Shown here: positions 22,899 through 35,454 of the stretch, one piece after another
Position numbering within the stretch: the first letter of the stretch is position 1
Layout: each line of letters begins with the position of its first letter
Source of the DNA: Bigelowiella natans CCMP2755
Taxonomy: Eukaryota; Cercozoa; Chlorarachniophyceae
Assembly: GCA_000320545.1 (NCBI GenBank)
Contig: ADNK01000237.1
Span: forward strand, 1-64,000
Direction: 5' to 3'
DNA length: 64,000 bases
Made by a program: the position numbers and the translations under genes
Notes under the pieces: model-generated
Databases searched by the model: none
Told to the model about the DNA's origin: nothing
What the model saw: the letters and a program-made list of their open reading frames with translations, nothing else

Positions 22899-24754
22899 CT
22901 ACATATAAGTATCTGGCATTACACTTTGAAAAGCTTCTTTAATGTCTCTTCGAGCGACTCCTATTCATTCATTTCATATTATGTTTGTAAAAGAGAATTG
23001 GAGAATTAAACAACCAGTGACATCAAAAATGCTAACTTCCTTCCCCTTCGGAAGCTGCTCCCTAAATTTTGCTTTCAAAAAGCCGAAAGCAGAAGCATAG
23101 GAATTGTCTCCTTTGTACTCTGGGAAACATGTTGAGAGCGATTCAGAGCGGATCATTTGTTCAAATAGATCTTTCTTGTTTAAGAATAGAATTATAGGAA
23201 CATCCTACGATTGCGGTAAGTATCAAATACATTGAAAAGCATATTCACAAGCTGAATTACTCGACCCGAAATGTTCTATCATGAGATATTTTTCTGAATA
23301 ATTCCAAGGACTCAATCATTCTGTTCTTTTTGCAATCCTCAAATAGAACCTCCAACCAATAACATCACAAAGATGCGTCAGAAAATTATGATATTATCAT
23401 TCTCATAGATACCTGGCGATATCCAGCCATGCTAGAAAGGAACAGAACGCATTTTACATCGTCTAATTTTAATGAAATTAGGTGGTCGTCAAGCACAAAA
23501 TTTGATTTAAGATAAAAGGAAGCTTCAGCTTACCAAAACAATGTAGCCATTTTTTACGTTCATTTCGTTGCCCACCAACGTCTACCATTTTTATATTCAT
23601 ATATGGAGGCTCCAGATCGTGTTCACGTTGGTATCGAGTCTTTAAAAGATCGTTAAAAAAAATCATTGAACGCTAAAATTCGAATTATTTCAATTATTTC
23701 TAATACTTTCAAGTCTTTGGAAATTATTCCCGTAGTTCGTATTCGCACTCTCAAAATCTGAACCAGAAATTTGAATTGATGCTGAGAGTTAGGACGAGTT
23801 TTGCTCCACTGAAAGTGATGCACACATAAATAAACATTTGTACATCTTCCTCGTTTGGTTCAAAGTCTTCTTGAGCGAAACGATCGAGATTCCTCATATA
23901 GTATTCGCATGAGTCCAACAACCAAAACTCAGCCCTGCGTTTGTAGGCCTGCTGGATCGGATCACCTATTCCACATCAAACGTTAAACCTGAACGACTTA
24001 GTTTTCTTTCCAATCTCAATGTCAACTTTTATATACGGCTTGAAAGTCAGCGGCCTCTGCGGCAGAAAGTTTAATACGTTTTGTACTCCCAGGTTCGTAT
24101 CGTTCCAAAACATCCTGAATACTTTCTCAATGAATTTACACATTGGAGATCGAAGAAATTTTACCATAATGCGTGCTGCCTCTCTGGACTCAACCTTCAA
24201 TCCATAATTATCCAAAGCTTGAAAAAGAGATCTCATACAGTCCAGTGCATTCTCGTGTAAGCTTGTGATTATATTTTCGACTTGAAATTTCCTGATCTTG
24301 TGATTGTGAATGCTTTCTAGTTGTTTGAGTATAGTACCTTGATAAAGTTTTTCGAGATAAAATGAGATAATTTCTTTAAAATTCGAATCCAAACCAAAAT
24401 ATTTTTTTTATGAAATGATTAATTTCGATTTCCACGTTTGTACTACTTTTGCCGCTCTCTCCAGCCCCAAGCAGCAAAATCTAATCATCCAATTATCATT
24501 GCTCCAAAATTTTCGAAAAATACAACAGCTTGCCACGTCACCTTAAAGCTGAAAAGTTGGGCTAATTCGCTTTGAAGGAGATTCTGATCCACGTTTTTGC
24601 TCCTAGCCCGCGCTTCCCATTCATCCTCTTTTTGTGCGACTTGTTCTTGGGTATCTTCCTGGGCATTTCTATCGAAGACCTCATTGAACTTTTTCTCTTC
24701 GATGGGTGTATTGTCCTTTGCTTTCGACTTAGATTTGGAGGATTTGCTTCCCAT
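22899..24754 (-). CDS. Divergent heterotrimeric G-protein alpha subunit
   Basis: Nine exons (24754-24542, 24480-24444, 24337-24087, 23951-23844, 23672-23534, 23462-23413, 23349-23266, 23204-23015, 22960-22899) join in phase to 377 aa, near the usual G-alpha length. The N-terminus MGSKSSK fits N-myristoylation. P-loop [19 protein letters not shown] is intact. The helical domain follows ([32 protein letters not shown]). Switch [18 protein letters not shown] is intact, and the G4 motif LFLNKKDLF is intact with CFPEYKG after it. Two motifs are altered. The switch I arginine segment reads [11 protein letters not shown], so Arg is kept but the Mg-binding Thr is replaced. The TCAT guanine-contact box reads TGVARRD. 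The C-terminus ends soon after as [15 protein letters not shown]. It is membrane-associated signalling by family; receptor and effector are unknown. Confidence 0.9.
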
Positions 24755-25260
24755 TCTACCCTCCTCAGTAAAGGCTGAGAACGTTGATCAATAACAGCTG
24801 CTTGGAAGCAAGGTTTTGTAATGTTGTCTTTTCCCAAGAACCCTACTCGTCTTTTATTTGCGACAAAAGAAATCCGAATATTTGACCCAGACTCCGGAAC
24901 TGCAGTCGCCAGTTTGTGCTTGCAGGCAGAACAGACACGGAAACCGTTCCTTTAGGATCGGTTGTTCCAGAAAAATGCACAAAATGGCCTCTACTTCGAC
25001 ACCGATTCCAGGAAATTTTATTTGATCCATGATTTCAAGGGGAAATTTTGTTCAAACTCTTCTTTTCAAACTCGAATCCGTAAATACCGGAGATTATTCC
25101 TTCTGTTCAACTGAGAGGTACTCGAACACCACGAGCAAGAGGGAGTAAGGATCGTAGAGAAAACCTCCGGAATCCCTCCACCTCTCTCCAAACTACGACT
25201 ATCAGCACGACAGAACAATGGATAAAATTTTCTAAAAGTAAGCCCACGATATATAGAGTG

Positions 25261-25512
25261 ATGAGAAATGTAAGGAGACAAATGACAATATTTCTTTACA
25301 CCTCTCCTATCGCATTAGTTGGCGCATGTTTAGTATTGGGTACCATCATTTTAAGGCAGGAAATTGATGGTGGAAGATATCCTGACGTAATTGACGAGCA
25401 GAGAAACAGTTACAGCTTAGTAGGAGATGCAACTCTTTGGGGATTTATTTTGTGCCTTTTTTTTATCATTTGGGAATCTAGATCTCCTTATCCAAAATGG
25501 TGCTGCATCTAA
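25261..25512 (+). CDS. Small hypothetical two-TM membrane protein
   Basis: An 83-aa frame from ATG 25261. The same frame stays open about 180 nt further upstream without another Met, so a 5' exon is possible. Two hydrophobic segments (MTIFLYTSPIALVGACLVLG and LWGFILCLFFIIW) flank a polar loop (RQEIDGGRYPDVIDEQRNS). It lies divergently 0.5 kb from the G-alpha start. No family is recognised. Confidence 0.45.
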   Translation: MRNVRRQMTIFLYTSPIALVGACLVLGTIILRQEIDGGRYPDVIDEQRNSYSLVGDATLWGFILCLFFIIWESRSPYPKWCCI

Positions 25513-26355
25513 ATGTGAAAATCTTAGAATCTGTCAGCGGCTAGTTATCATGGCATTAATAATACTACACCCCGTCCGCCAACAAAGTAGCGTTCAAATG
25601 AATAGCAATGTGCTTCGACAGGGCTTTCACACAGTTTGTTCCCAAAAGTAGAGATTGAGCAACATCTCAAATGTTGCACCACCATTGTGCGAATCAGTGC
25701 TGTGCATGTCTAACTACATGCTCAATGTGCATCCAATGCGGCATCATGTTATTGTAGTGATGACATCGCACTTTAGTGGACAGTGATGACAACAGAAACT
25801 TCGCACTTTGACCGCCTGTCATTGACCACCACATTCAAATCTTGCACCGCGGCGCACAGCAAGAGTGCATTGGTGCTGTTGTTACATGTTCAGTTGTTCT
25901 GCACCATGCTAGCATGCGCACTCATCACGCTAGAACGTCTGCACAAAAGAATGAAGAAATACCATGCATGGAGAATGTACAAGTGAGAATGATGGACACA
26001 TAGTAATACCACATATAAACAAAATATATATGATATTACGTTGTCTATTATGAGACGATCATTTGTTGCATGCACGTACCGTTGAGGAACATGAGCGCAA
26101 ATTCCAAGCTAGCAAGGCTAGAAGGTGATGCATCAGATGTCAACTGCGTCTAGATGACATCTGTGCACCGGAAGAACTCTATGCGAGTCAAGCTAGACAT
26201 GCGCACATGGAACATCGATGACGTATTTAGCTGAGCAAGTCCATGCAAACTAACGCAATTTGTGCAAGAGCGGTGTTTTCATGGCCGCATCCTGTCCTAC
26301 TACAACTGTATTACTCGTGAATTTATCTAGCCATCTTTTAGCCCTGCTCTTCATT
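25513..26355. other. Spacer without a supported gene
   Basis: 25640-26240 has the palindrome-rich texture of other spacers (ATGCTAGCATGC, AAGCTAGCAAGGCTAGAAG). The last phrase also occurs at about 22401-22417, a small dispersed match. No coding frame is supported. Confidence 0.5.
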
Positions 26356-27515
26356 CTACGGTTTGTATTCAGGGTCTCCGGGATTACGAGCCTTGTCCAA
26401 GGGACTGCGTTTAGCATCCGAGCCAAAATACCACCCATTCCCACCCAGTTTCCCGAACAAGCAATGCGAAAGAGACACCGTACCTTCCATTGGTGTGAGT
26501 TTTGCGCCAAATCCTTTAGTCATAGCTGTAGCAATGAAGCCAGGGGAACAGCTGCTACTGGTAATATGGGGATGCTTCTTTGCAAGATGCATGGTGTATG
26601 CTGTAAGGCCAGCTTTTGAGATCCCATATGCAGAAAATCCATCGATCTCACCACCTCCGGCCTTCTTTTCCAATGCAACTATGGTTAAATGATCCTCATT
26701 AACTTACTTTGGATAGTAGGAAAAGAAAGCACAAACGACAACGTCATATGATAATAAGTGATGGATGACAAAGCAAATTGAATGGTGTCCACTCTCTTTG
26801 GATGTCCTCATGCTCTAGTAATCTTGGTGTAACAATTTCAACTCACCAACTTCTTGGATTTGTTCCCAGGTCACGTCAAAGCTAATCAGAGGTGCCTTCT
26901 CCTCTTTCGAGACCTTCCCCATTGGACTTTTACCCAAACTCCCTTTCATGTATGCAGAGGCAGCACCGCTGCTAACGTTTACGATGCGGCCGTCCTTTTC
27001 ATCAAGCATGGGAAGAAATGCGTCGCAAACACGCTTTGGGCCCTCTAGATTGACATTCAGTATCGTCTCCCAGCTTACGCCGTGGCTCAAACCAGCCCCA
27101 GCATTATTAACGATACCATAGAATTTGGTGCCTTTTAACTTCTTCGCAGCTGCTGCAACCTGTATGGGGAGAATAGAATCACATCTTCAAAAAAGGTTTT
27201 TGAGGGTGCTGATGAGAGACAACTTAGTTTTCGCTACCGATTCATCCTTGCCTACATCAAGAACAACAAGCTCCACTTTGGCCTCAGGAAATTCTTTGAG
27301 AATCTTAGCCACTGCAGCTTTTCCTTTGTCCTCGCTACGCGAACAGAGGTACACGTCGCACTTGTGCACGGAAGCGAGCTTCTTACAAAATGCGAACCCA
27401 ATCCCAGCGTTGCCTACAGATTCATGAAAAAGTCGTATCTTAGACTTTGCCTCGATACCCCCTCCCTTTGAAAAGGATTGTGCATACCTCCAGTTACGAG
27501 TACTTTTTTGGCCAT
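26356..27515 (-). CDS. Short-chain dehydrogenase/carbonyl reductase (CBR1-like)
   Basis: Four exons (27515-27488, 27413-27238, 27159-26847, 26678-26356) give 279 aa in one frame. NAD(P)-binding start [18 protein letters not shown] carries the TGxxxGIG motif. It is followed by [29 protein letters not shown] (NNAG), GRIVNVSSG with the catalytic Ser, and [11 protein letters not shown] with the YxxxK pair, then a PGFIATAMT loop. Length and the insert between Ser and Tyr resemble carbonyl reductase 1/salutaridine reductase-type monomeric SDRs, which reduce carbonyls with NADPH. The substrate is not predictable. In contrast to the SDR at 20652, all catalytic residues are present. Confidence 0.92.
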
Positions 27516-28305
27516 GGCTCCGATCGGATATTGTTTATCCGGCCCTCGCTGCTGCTACTTCGTACGGTCGGATAGGATATTTTTCGATGTTTTTATCATC
27601 ATTATCATCGTCATCGTCATAATCATCATCACCGATATGAAAATAATGAAATATTTATACCTGCATCAAATTTAAATACTTAGTAGTTTTCAGTGTTTTT
27701 TTTAATCTAAATGTGAATTGGGAGTGCCGGAACACAGGGTCATGTATTTTGTATGTCTCAGCGAGAAAACGACGAGATTTTATTTTTTTCAAACTTTTTC
27801 CTTCGTGTTGAAGTGCAACATAATTCAAAACAGGAAAGCCCCCGCGTGGCGCTACTGGGTTGGAAGATATTACGTAATGTCTTAGATTTTTATAAAACGA
27901 CATCATTCATTAAGGATAACCGATCAAAATCGGCATCAACTTGTTTTGTCGCGAGAGCATAAATCAAAGCCATGGCCAGTGCAGGTCGAACCCCCCCCTT
28001 TACCTTGTGATCGTCTCACAGAAGGCGGCAATGGGTCGATGAATTCGTTATGTTTCATAGTAAGTAATTAGCACTCATTGCACCAATCTTGTAAAGTAAG
28101 AAGGGTGGTTTGGGTTGTGTAGACCAATAAACACATTCGAGCTTGTTATTGCAGGCGGACACGTTTTAACCCCATGCCTGACGGCAAGGCAAAAGCGCAT
28201 CTTGGAGGCCATTAACAGTTACCTATTCTCTAAAAAAAGATCCTTCGACTGTCTGAAATTAAACCTAAAACTTGACAATGACCTGTAGGTGCTAAGAAGG
28301 TGCAG
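27516..28305. promoter_or_regulatory. Shared upstream region of divergent SDR and Lys2-like genes
   Basis: A 790-bp gap between the start codons of two divergent genes, so it must hold both promoters and 5' leaders. It includes a short ATC/ATT-rich stretch (27590-27640). No specific motif can be named. Confidence 0.4.
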
Positions 28306-29860
28306 ATGGAGTCACTGGTTGTGACTGAAGTGGTGGAAGCTCCCAGAGGCGTTACCATCGAAAAACTTAGAGCAAGTGTATCTATGTCTCTTAAATCCTT
28401 TTCCAGTCTTAGAGTAACGTATGGGAAGGGTGATGGCAAAATCAGTGTGTTGCCAATGGAACAGGTGTTGTTACCAGCAAATTCAACACATACTCGTACA
28501 CACCACACCATGACTTCCTGCATGAATCCGCATTAGTATACACATAAAGCCAAGGATGATGCACCAAACACCCAAGTCATTTATGGTTTGGCATTCCACC
28601 TTAGATTAATATCTCAAGCATCGTAACAGTTGCGACGTCTGCAAGCGGGCCCTCACAGCAGAAGGAGGATGAAGCTCCCCTAGACCCCTCTTCTGGCAAG
28701 CTATTTACTCTCTGCCTTATCAAGGGGTCCTCATCTATGGGAATGAGCTGCCTCAGGATGTGTGGGACAGGAAACGACGACGGGGGCCAGGTCCAGAAGC
28801 TGAAACTACGCGTACACTCTATTGCCGCCGACTACGCATCCGTGAGGATCTTCTTGTTGGCTGTTCTCTCAAACCTCTCAGCTTCGAACGAGGGGATATC
28901 TGCTTTTGGGGGTATGGGGGGGGCAAAGGCTGAGGACCTGTGGAAGGTTGCAGCTAAGGAGAGCAATATAATTGCTGCCGCGGATAAGGGTGAGTCGAAG
29001 GAGCTCAAGTATTGGTCATCTGTGATCGATGATACTGCCCCTGTCGTGCAGCTCAACGCTGACTTGTCGCGGCCTCTGGAAAAGTCTTTAATCGCCCGTC
29101 GCGTCGCGGAAATGGTGCCCCCTGAGCTCGCCGCTAAAGTCGATGCCTTGGCCAAAGAAGTACTAGGTGGCGACCATCACAGCGCCCGCATGGCGGTCTA
29201 CGCGGCAGCCTTTGCGGTGCTGATATACAGGCGTTCTCTTGAAGAGGTAAGGAAGGTTGAGCCTATATTTGATGTATCGAATACTAACACGTACACCCGA
29301 GTGAGTGATCTCTCTGTAGCTTGCTTTACATAAAAATGTTGCGACTACCTGAGGTGCCATTTGCCATTGTGTGCTGCATAAAAAATAAATGCTATGAGCT
29401 GACAATCGACAAACCACCCGATTTTTGTCGTGTGTTTAATGTGCGTGTTGTGTGTGTGTGTGTGTGTGTGTGTGTACGCATTGGTATTTGAAAAGGATTT
29501 GGTGATATCGACGTGCCTGGATCCTCGGAGTAGCAGCAGTTCCTCCTCTTCCTCAGCATCATCATCAGCTGAAGGTGTTTTTGGTCCGTTGTCACAGCAA
29601 GCATACCTTCGCATTGCAGTGGAAGATAACAAATCATTCGAGGTGCTCGCCAAGGCAGTCGCCAAAAGACTTGAGGAGGCCAAGAAAAACCTGGTGATTG
29701 CATTAGGGAGAAATATCATAGTATCGCTGAAAGGAATGATGATGACGATGATGATGATGACCCAAGATATTTACCTCAACTATGAAAAAGGCAAACATTG
29801 CTACAAATAAATACCGTTGCATTTGTCTTTTTAAATCGTGGGGGTTCCATTTTTGTTACA

Positions 29861-29894
<34 letters not shown>

Positions 29895-30210
29895 ACATAC
29901 AACACACCAACCAGGGACTGCCTTTCGAGGAGATCGCACAAAAGCTGCTCGAGAGCGACGAAAAGGCCGCAATGCTCCCTGAGGACTCTCGTTTCTCACC
30001 CGTCGAGTTCGTCATGGACAAGTAAGATCTGGCTGTGCTGTCTCTTCGCCATCGCCCTTGCGATTTTAGCAGCAGCAACAGCAGCCATTTGGAAATTTCA
30101 TTCCATTATCGAAACCAAAAGAAGTGAATAATGCTCTTGAATGAATAAGCTAATTCCCCCAGTTCTCATGGCGATTACCCCAACCTCCCTATCCACCTAA
30201 TCCTTCGCTT

Positions 30211-30246
<36 letters not shown>

Positions 30247-33200
30247 AAGGTCGCCGTACCGTTCGCTGTGTAAGTATGTGGCGAGCTCGATGGAGCTGCG
30301 TGTCCGAGTGACAGACGTTGGAGGAGACCAGGGAACGATGCTGGCTGTTGAGTACCAAGAGCAGCTGTTCCACCCGCTCACCGCTGCTGATACGCTCTCC
30401 CAATACATCCTCGTCCTCAGCCAGATCACGAAGGGGGCAAACGGTGCGCCGAAGTCTCTCATGCACATAAGGTGAGGGAGAAGCGAGCGCGCGAGCAGAG
30501 GGGGGAAGAGCGTAATGGGATGGGGGAAATGGGGGTAGATGGAGAACGTGCCCCACGGTTGATGATTGTGCTACTACTACTACTACTACTACTACTAATC
30601 GACAGTCTTGTGACTCCGCGAGCTCGGCGGCTAGTCCCTTCTCCCACCTCCCCCCTGAACGCGGGATGGGAAGGCTCCATCGCCGCGTGCTTTGACAAAT
30701 CGGCGGCACGGGTGCCAGAGCGCACCGCAATCGTGTTCGAAGGCAAGAAGATATCCTACGAAACGCTTCAGAAGCTGGTGGATGCAGTGTGCTCTTCGCT
30801 TCTCTCCGCAGGAATACAGAAAGGCGACGTGGTTGGGCTTTACGGGCACCGCAGCCCAGCGGTCGTTTGGGCGATCATGGGCATATTGAAGGCGGGAGCT
30901 GCGTATACAATGATGGACCCAAAGTACCCGCGTGAACGGATTGAGCTGTGCCTTGGGATTGCAGGAATCAAGGCTTTCATCCATCTTGAGGCTGCTGGAA
31001 AACTCGACCCTAAGCTCCAGAAGTATCTGGAGAACAAGAAACTCAGTCTCTGCGGACCGCTACCGGCTGATCCGGACCCGGAGGCGGTTAGTCTGCTGCT
31101 ACTTGCTCGCGGCGCTCTGGCATTTCGCACAAAGCCCCCGCGATATTTACCCCCGCAATCATACAACAACTATTTCTAACAGTCCGGATTTTTTGTGGAC
31201 GTTCTCTAATATACCTCGAAATTTCGTCTTTGTTGCTGGTATCATCAGGTCCTTCGGCTACTAAAACCAAACGCCAAAGCTGCGTCGGCAAACGATGCGA
31301 AGACGAGCAGCTCAAATCCTCCATCCATTGATCCGTGGGACGTAGCTGTGGTAACCTTCACCAGCGGCTCCACTGGTATTCCAAAAGGAGTCCAGGGTCG
31401 CCACGCCTCCCTCACACACTTCTATCCATGGATGGCGGAGCGTTTTGGCATCAGGGAGGATGATCGCTTTTCAATGTGAGGAGCTTGGATGATTATGATA
31501 TTGAGGAATTCCGCCGGCGGTGGTGGTGCTGCTGATCGTGGGATTGATGATAAGATGAATGATGTGCGAGAATTGGAACGGCCACAGTGAAATTAATAAT
31601 TACCTATTAATCCACACTTTCAAAAAAAATCCGAAACCAACCCTCCACACACAAAGTAGCTCATTCATTGGCAGCATCAATCAACATTACCATCCATATC
31701 ATCATCATCCTCTCGAAACCCCCTTGCTCTACTACCACCAGGTGCTCCGGGATCGCTCACGACCCACTGCAGCGAGACATTTTCACACCGTTGTTCTTCG
31801 GTGCGGCTATTCACATCCCAACCGACCTCGACATCGCAGAACCTGGCCGTCTGGCGCGATGGACGCACAAGGAGAAGATCACGATCTCCTGCTTCACGCC
31901 TGCTATGGGGCAGTTGCTGGTGAGACAATTTTAGGATGTTGGGACGAAGAAGGAGGAGGAGGAGGAGGAGGAGCATTTAGGGAAGGGGGGGGATGCAAGG
32001 CTCCTCTATTGGTCGGCTTGGTTGTTGTCATATTCTTGAGCGTTCTCCCACCATCACACCATCACCATGGGCAATATCAGTCTTTAACACTGTCTTCGTC
32101 GTCGTCGTCATCGTCTCGTGTAGGTTTCAGGCGATAAGGCGTCCGCGCCTGTTCTGAGCGATTTCCGTTTGGCGTTCTTCGTGGGTGCCATGCTGGTCAA
32201 GCGCGACGTGCAGATGCTGCGCGCTCTTGCGCCGAACGTGCGCGTGATCAACATGTACGGGTCCACGGAGACGCAGCGTGCGGTCGGCTACCTCGAGATC
32301 GTCAGCGCGAACGAAGAAGCCAAGGGTGCCCCCACCGCTCGCCCAAGCGCGCAGTCGCACGCCACTGCGCAAGTGCCCATCAAGTCGTGCAAGGAGGTGA
32401 TCCCAGTAGGCATTGGAATGCAGGACGGTCAGATGCTCGCCATCAACAAGGCCGGCATCATTGCGGGTATTGGGGAGATGGCCGAGATCTACATGCGCTC
32501 GCCGCACATCGCCCTCGGATACATAGGGAAGCCAGAGGTCACCAAGGCGAGATTCCTGCCCAACCCGTTTGGAGGAACCGAGGCCGAGGAGAAGGACGGC
32601 GACCAGAGGTACGGGAAGCTGGGCGATAGGATGTACAAGACAGGCGATCTGGGGCGTTATCGATACGACGGCTTCGTGGAGTGCTGCGGGCGCGCCGATG
32701 ATCAGATTAAAATTCGCGGGTTCCGCGTGGAGCTAGGGGAGATCAACGCGACGCTCTCGCAGTGCCCTGGGCTACAGGACAACATCGTGATCGCAGTCGA
32801 TGACACGATAGGCTCGAAGATGCTGGTCGGATACCTCGTGGCCGAACCAAAACCTGGCGTTCCCCCTCCAAAGCCACTCCCGCGCGGGGCCAAGCCGATT
32901 GTCCGTACCGACGACGATGCGCCCGCGCTCGCTCTCAAGGCTAAGAAGTTCTTGTCGAAGCGCCTGCCGCACTACATGGTTCCCACCTTCTTCGTCGTGC
33001 TAGAGGCCCTTCCCCTCACGGCCAACGGGAAGATTAACACCCGCGCCCTCCCCCCACCGGAAAGGCGCTCCGGACCGCAGGGTGGGGATGGGGATGGCGA
33101 GGACCCTGCCACGCACAAGAAGTACAAAGGAAAGCTCACGGACACGGAGAAGGCTTTGGTTAGGGCTTGGTCTGATGTCCTCAAGGTAGTATCTGTGATG

Positions 33201-35284
33201 ATACAATAATAATCATAGCAATTATGCTATAACAATAATGGTGGCGGTGGTGATAATTACGTACATACATTACCACGATGGTAGTAACGCTGCTGCTCGC
33301 CGTCGTGACTAGGTATATTTTTCTAAACACGCATTCGTTGTTGATTACAGGTGCATGCTCCTGGGCTTGATGAGGGGTTCTTCGACCTTGGGGGCCATTC
33401 TCTTGCCGCAACTCAGCTGACGTTGCAGATGCGCGAGGCTCTCCCGCACCTGAGCATCCCGATGGACTTACTTTTCAGGCACCCGACGATCAAGGCTCTC
33501 GCGGCTGCTCTCGACAACGACGATGGAGACGAGAAACAACAGGCGCGGCAGCAGCTCAATCTGGCAGCGGAAGCGGAAAACGTGGCTAAGGAGTGCCTCA
33601 AGGACGTGGGCACCAACGTAAACAAAAACGGGATCTGCACTACTCCTTTATCCGAGGCTACCGGCGTTCTTCTCACAGGTGCTACAGGCTTCTTGGGCGC
33701 TTTCCTGGCCAGAGAGCTCCTTCGCCGTACCTCTCCTACTACCACCATATTTTGTGCCGCTCGGGGGCGTGACCTGGAGGCTGTGGAGCAACGTGTGAGG
33801 AATAACCTCCGGAACCATTGCATTGATCTGAGCGACGAGGACGCCAAGCGTCTACGACCGGTTGTCTGTGACCTTTCGAAGCCATTGCTGGGTATGGAGG
33901 CTGCAGCGTTCGAGACACTCGCACAGAAAGTGCAGGCTATAGTACACAATGGCGCATACGTCCACTGGCTGCTGCCCTACGACAGGCTCAAGCCGACAAA
34001 CGTGCTTGGAACGCACGCCGTTCTGAAGCTGGCCTCCCTGGCCCCCAAGATCGCAGCTGTCCACTACGTCTCCACCACTAGCGTCTTCGATGACGCGCAC
34101 CACGCCAAGCAGGCGACGGTGGCGGAGGATGATACTCTGCAGGAGTGGAAGGGGCTGAGCGGTGGTTATCCGCAGTCCAAGTGGATGGCAGAGCGCCTGC
34201 TCATGGCCGCCGCCAAAGACGCTGGGGTACCTGTGGCGATCTACCGACCTGGCTACGTGACGGGAGACTGCGAGAAGGGACTGTGGAACACGGACGATTT
34301 CCAGGTGTCGACGTCGTCTGAATCGCCTGCTTGCCTGCTACTAATTGCGGGGTTGTGAGCTGAGGAGTGTGTAATGCTGTCGTTAATGGCGGTGCTCCCA
34401 TGTGAGGATGCCGGCGACTAGCAGCAGACAACTCTTGTGCATGCGTGTTGTTATGACTCATCGTTACGCTGCGTGAGAGTATATATAAGTGAGTTTTGTA
34501 AGAATCGTATCTGCACAATAAGAGATGCTGATCGGTTGTGCTTAATACCCTTTTCTCACATCTTCGCGGAGGTATTCTAATACCCCCACTCTCTCATGAT
34601 GATTGCTTTCAACCTCATCAGGTGCGTTTGATCAAGGGCTGTATACAGCTGGGAGCATGCCCCTTCATGAGCGAGAAGGATACCGATGGCCGCCTAATCG
34701 GACTTGACGCCTCTCCCGTGGACTACGTCGCCGAAGCCATCGTGCACATCGCGGGCCAAGTGGAATTTTCGAAGGGCAAGGAAGGGGATGTAGTAGCCCA
34801 CAAGGCGTTCAATATCGTCAACCCTTCGCCGTACCCATACGCTGCTCTTTACAATAAATTGGCGAGCTTCGGGTATAAAATTGAGGCCATTCCCTACGAA
34901 AAATGGAGGCAGCGGCTGCAAGAAGCCGTTCGTGGTTCGGCGAGTGGAGGGTCTAAAGAGGCCAATCCCCTCGCAGCCGTTATCACCAACTTCTCCGAGG
35001 GGTGGGCAGCCGGACTTCCGAACCCAAGTTACGACATGAAAAATGCTAACGCGCTCCTCGCCAACTCCAAATCCAACATCAAGCGTTGGTCGGATGAAGA
35101 GGGAAAGGTGCAGCAGCGATCCATCGCCTGCCCGAGCATCGATGAGCTGGTGCAGGTGTACCTGGCTTATCTCATAGCATGCGAGTTTCTACCCAAGCCG
35201 CCTTCTGGCAGCGCAGGCGACAAGGTTGACTGGGCCAAGATGTGTCAGGGAGTCGCAAGGCTGAGCCGCAGTAACCGCACGTGA
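28306..35284 (+). CDS. LYS2: Alpha-aminoadipate reductase, Lys2 type (condensation-like, A, T, reductase)
   Basis: Eleven exons (28306-28464, 28659-29246, 29496-29693, 29915-30021, 30250-30471, 30606-31086, 31249-31475, 31742-31919, 32124-33185, 33351-34304, 34622-35284) total 4839 nt, 1612 aa. Lys2 reduces alpha-aminoadipate to the semialdehyde with ATP and NADPH in the fungal-type lysine route. The condensation-like N-terminus has only a degenerate HHxxxD (HSIAADY) and ends in YAAAFAVLIYRRS. Linker HISLVTPRARRLVPSPTSPL is characteristic of Lys2. The A domain has VTFTSGSTGIPKGVQG, SMCSGIAHDPLQRDIFTPLF, INMYGSTE, YKTGDLGRY, IKIRGFRVELGEI and LTANGKINTRALP. The carrier is LDEGFFDLGGHSLAATQL. 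The reductase has LLTGATGFLGAFLARELL, the Tyr-Lys pair in GGYPQSKWMAE, YRPGYVTGD, and a FLPKPPSG end. It needs a phosphopantetheinyl transferase encoded elsewhere. A role in lysine degradation or other carboxylate reduction is possible. Confidence 0.9.
29862..29914. repeat. (AC)n microsatellite abutting a splice acceptor
   Basis: A CA-repeat run fills the 3' end of Lys2 intron 3 up to CCAACCAG. It stands in for an ordinary polypyrimidine tract on this strand. The previous intron carries (TG)n at about 29450-29474. Confidence 0.85.
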
Positions 35285-35423
35285 GCGAGACCAACGCGAA
35301 TAAGGCAGTATATATTGCAGGCGTTGCGTATCCTAAGTATCATTGAGTCTACTGGCTCTCGTTTATGACGTACATGAGGCCATTACACATAGCCATGCTG
35401 ACATAATTCATAGCTAAATGTAA

Positions 35424-35454
<31 letters not shown>

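Noticed and set aside
26385-26420. Sequence GGGACTGCGTTTAGC resembling the 7.5/13 kb repeat core
   Set aside because: The match is short and lies inside the coding region of the carbonyl reductase, so it is explained by coding sequence.
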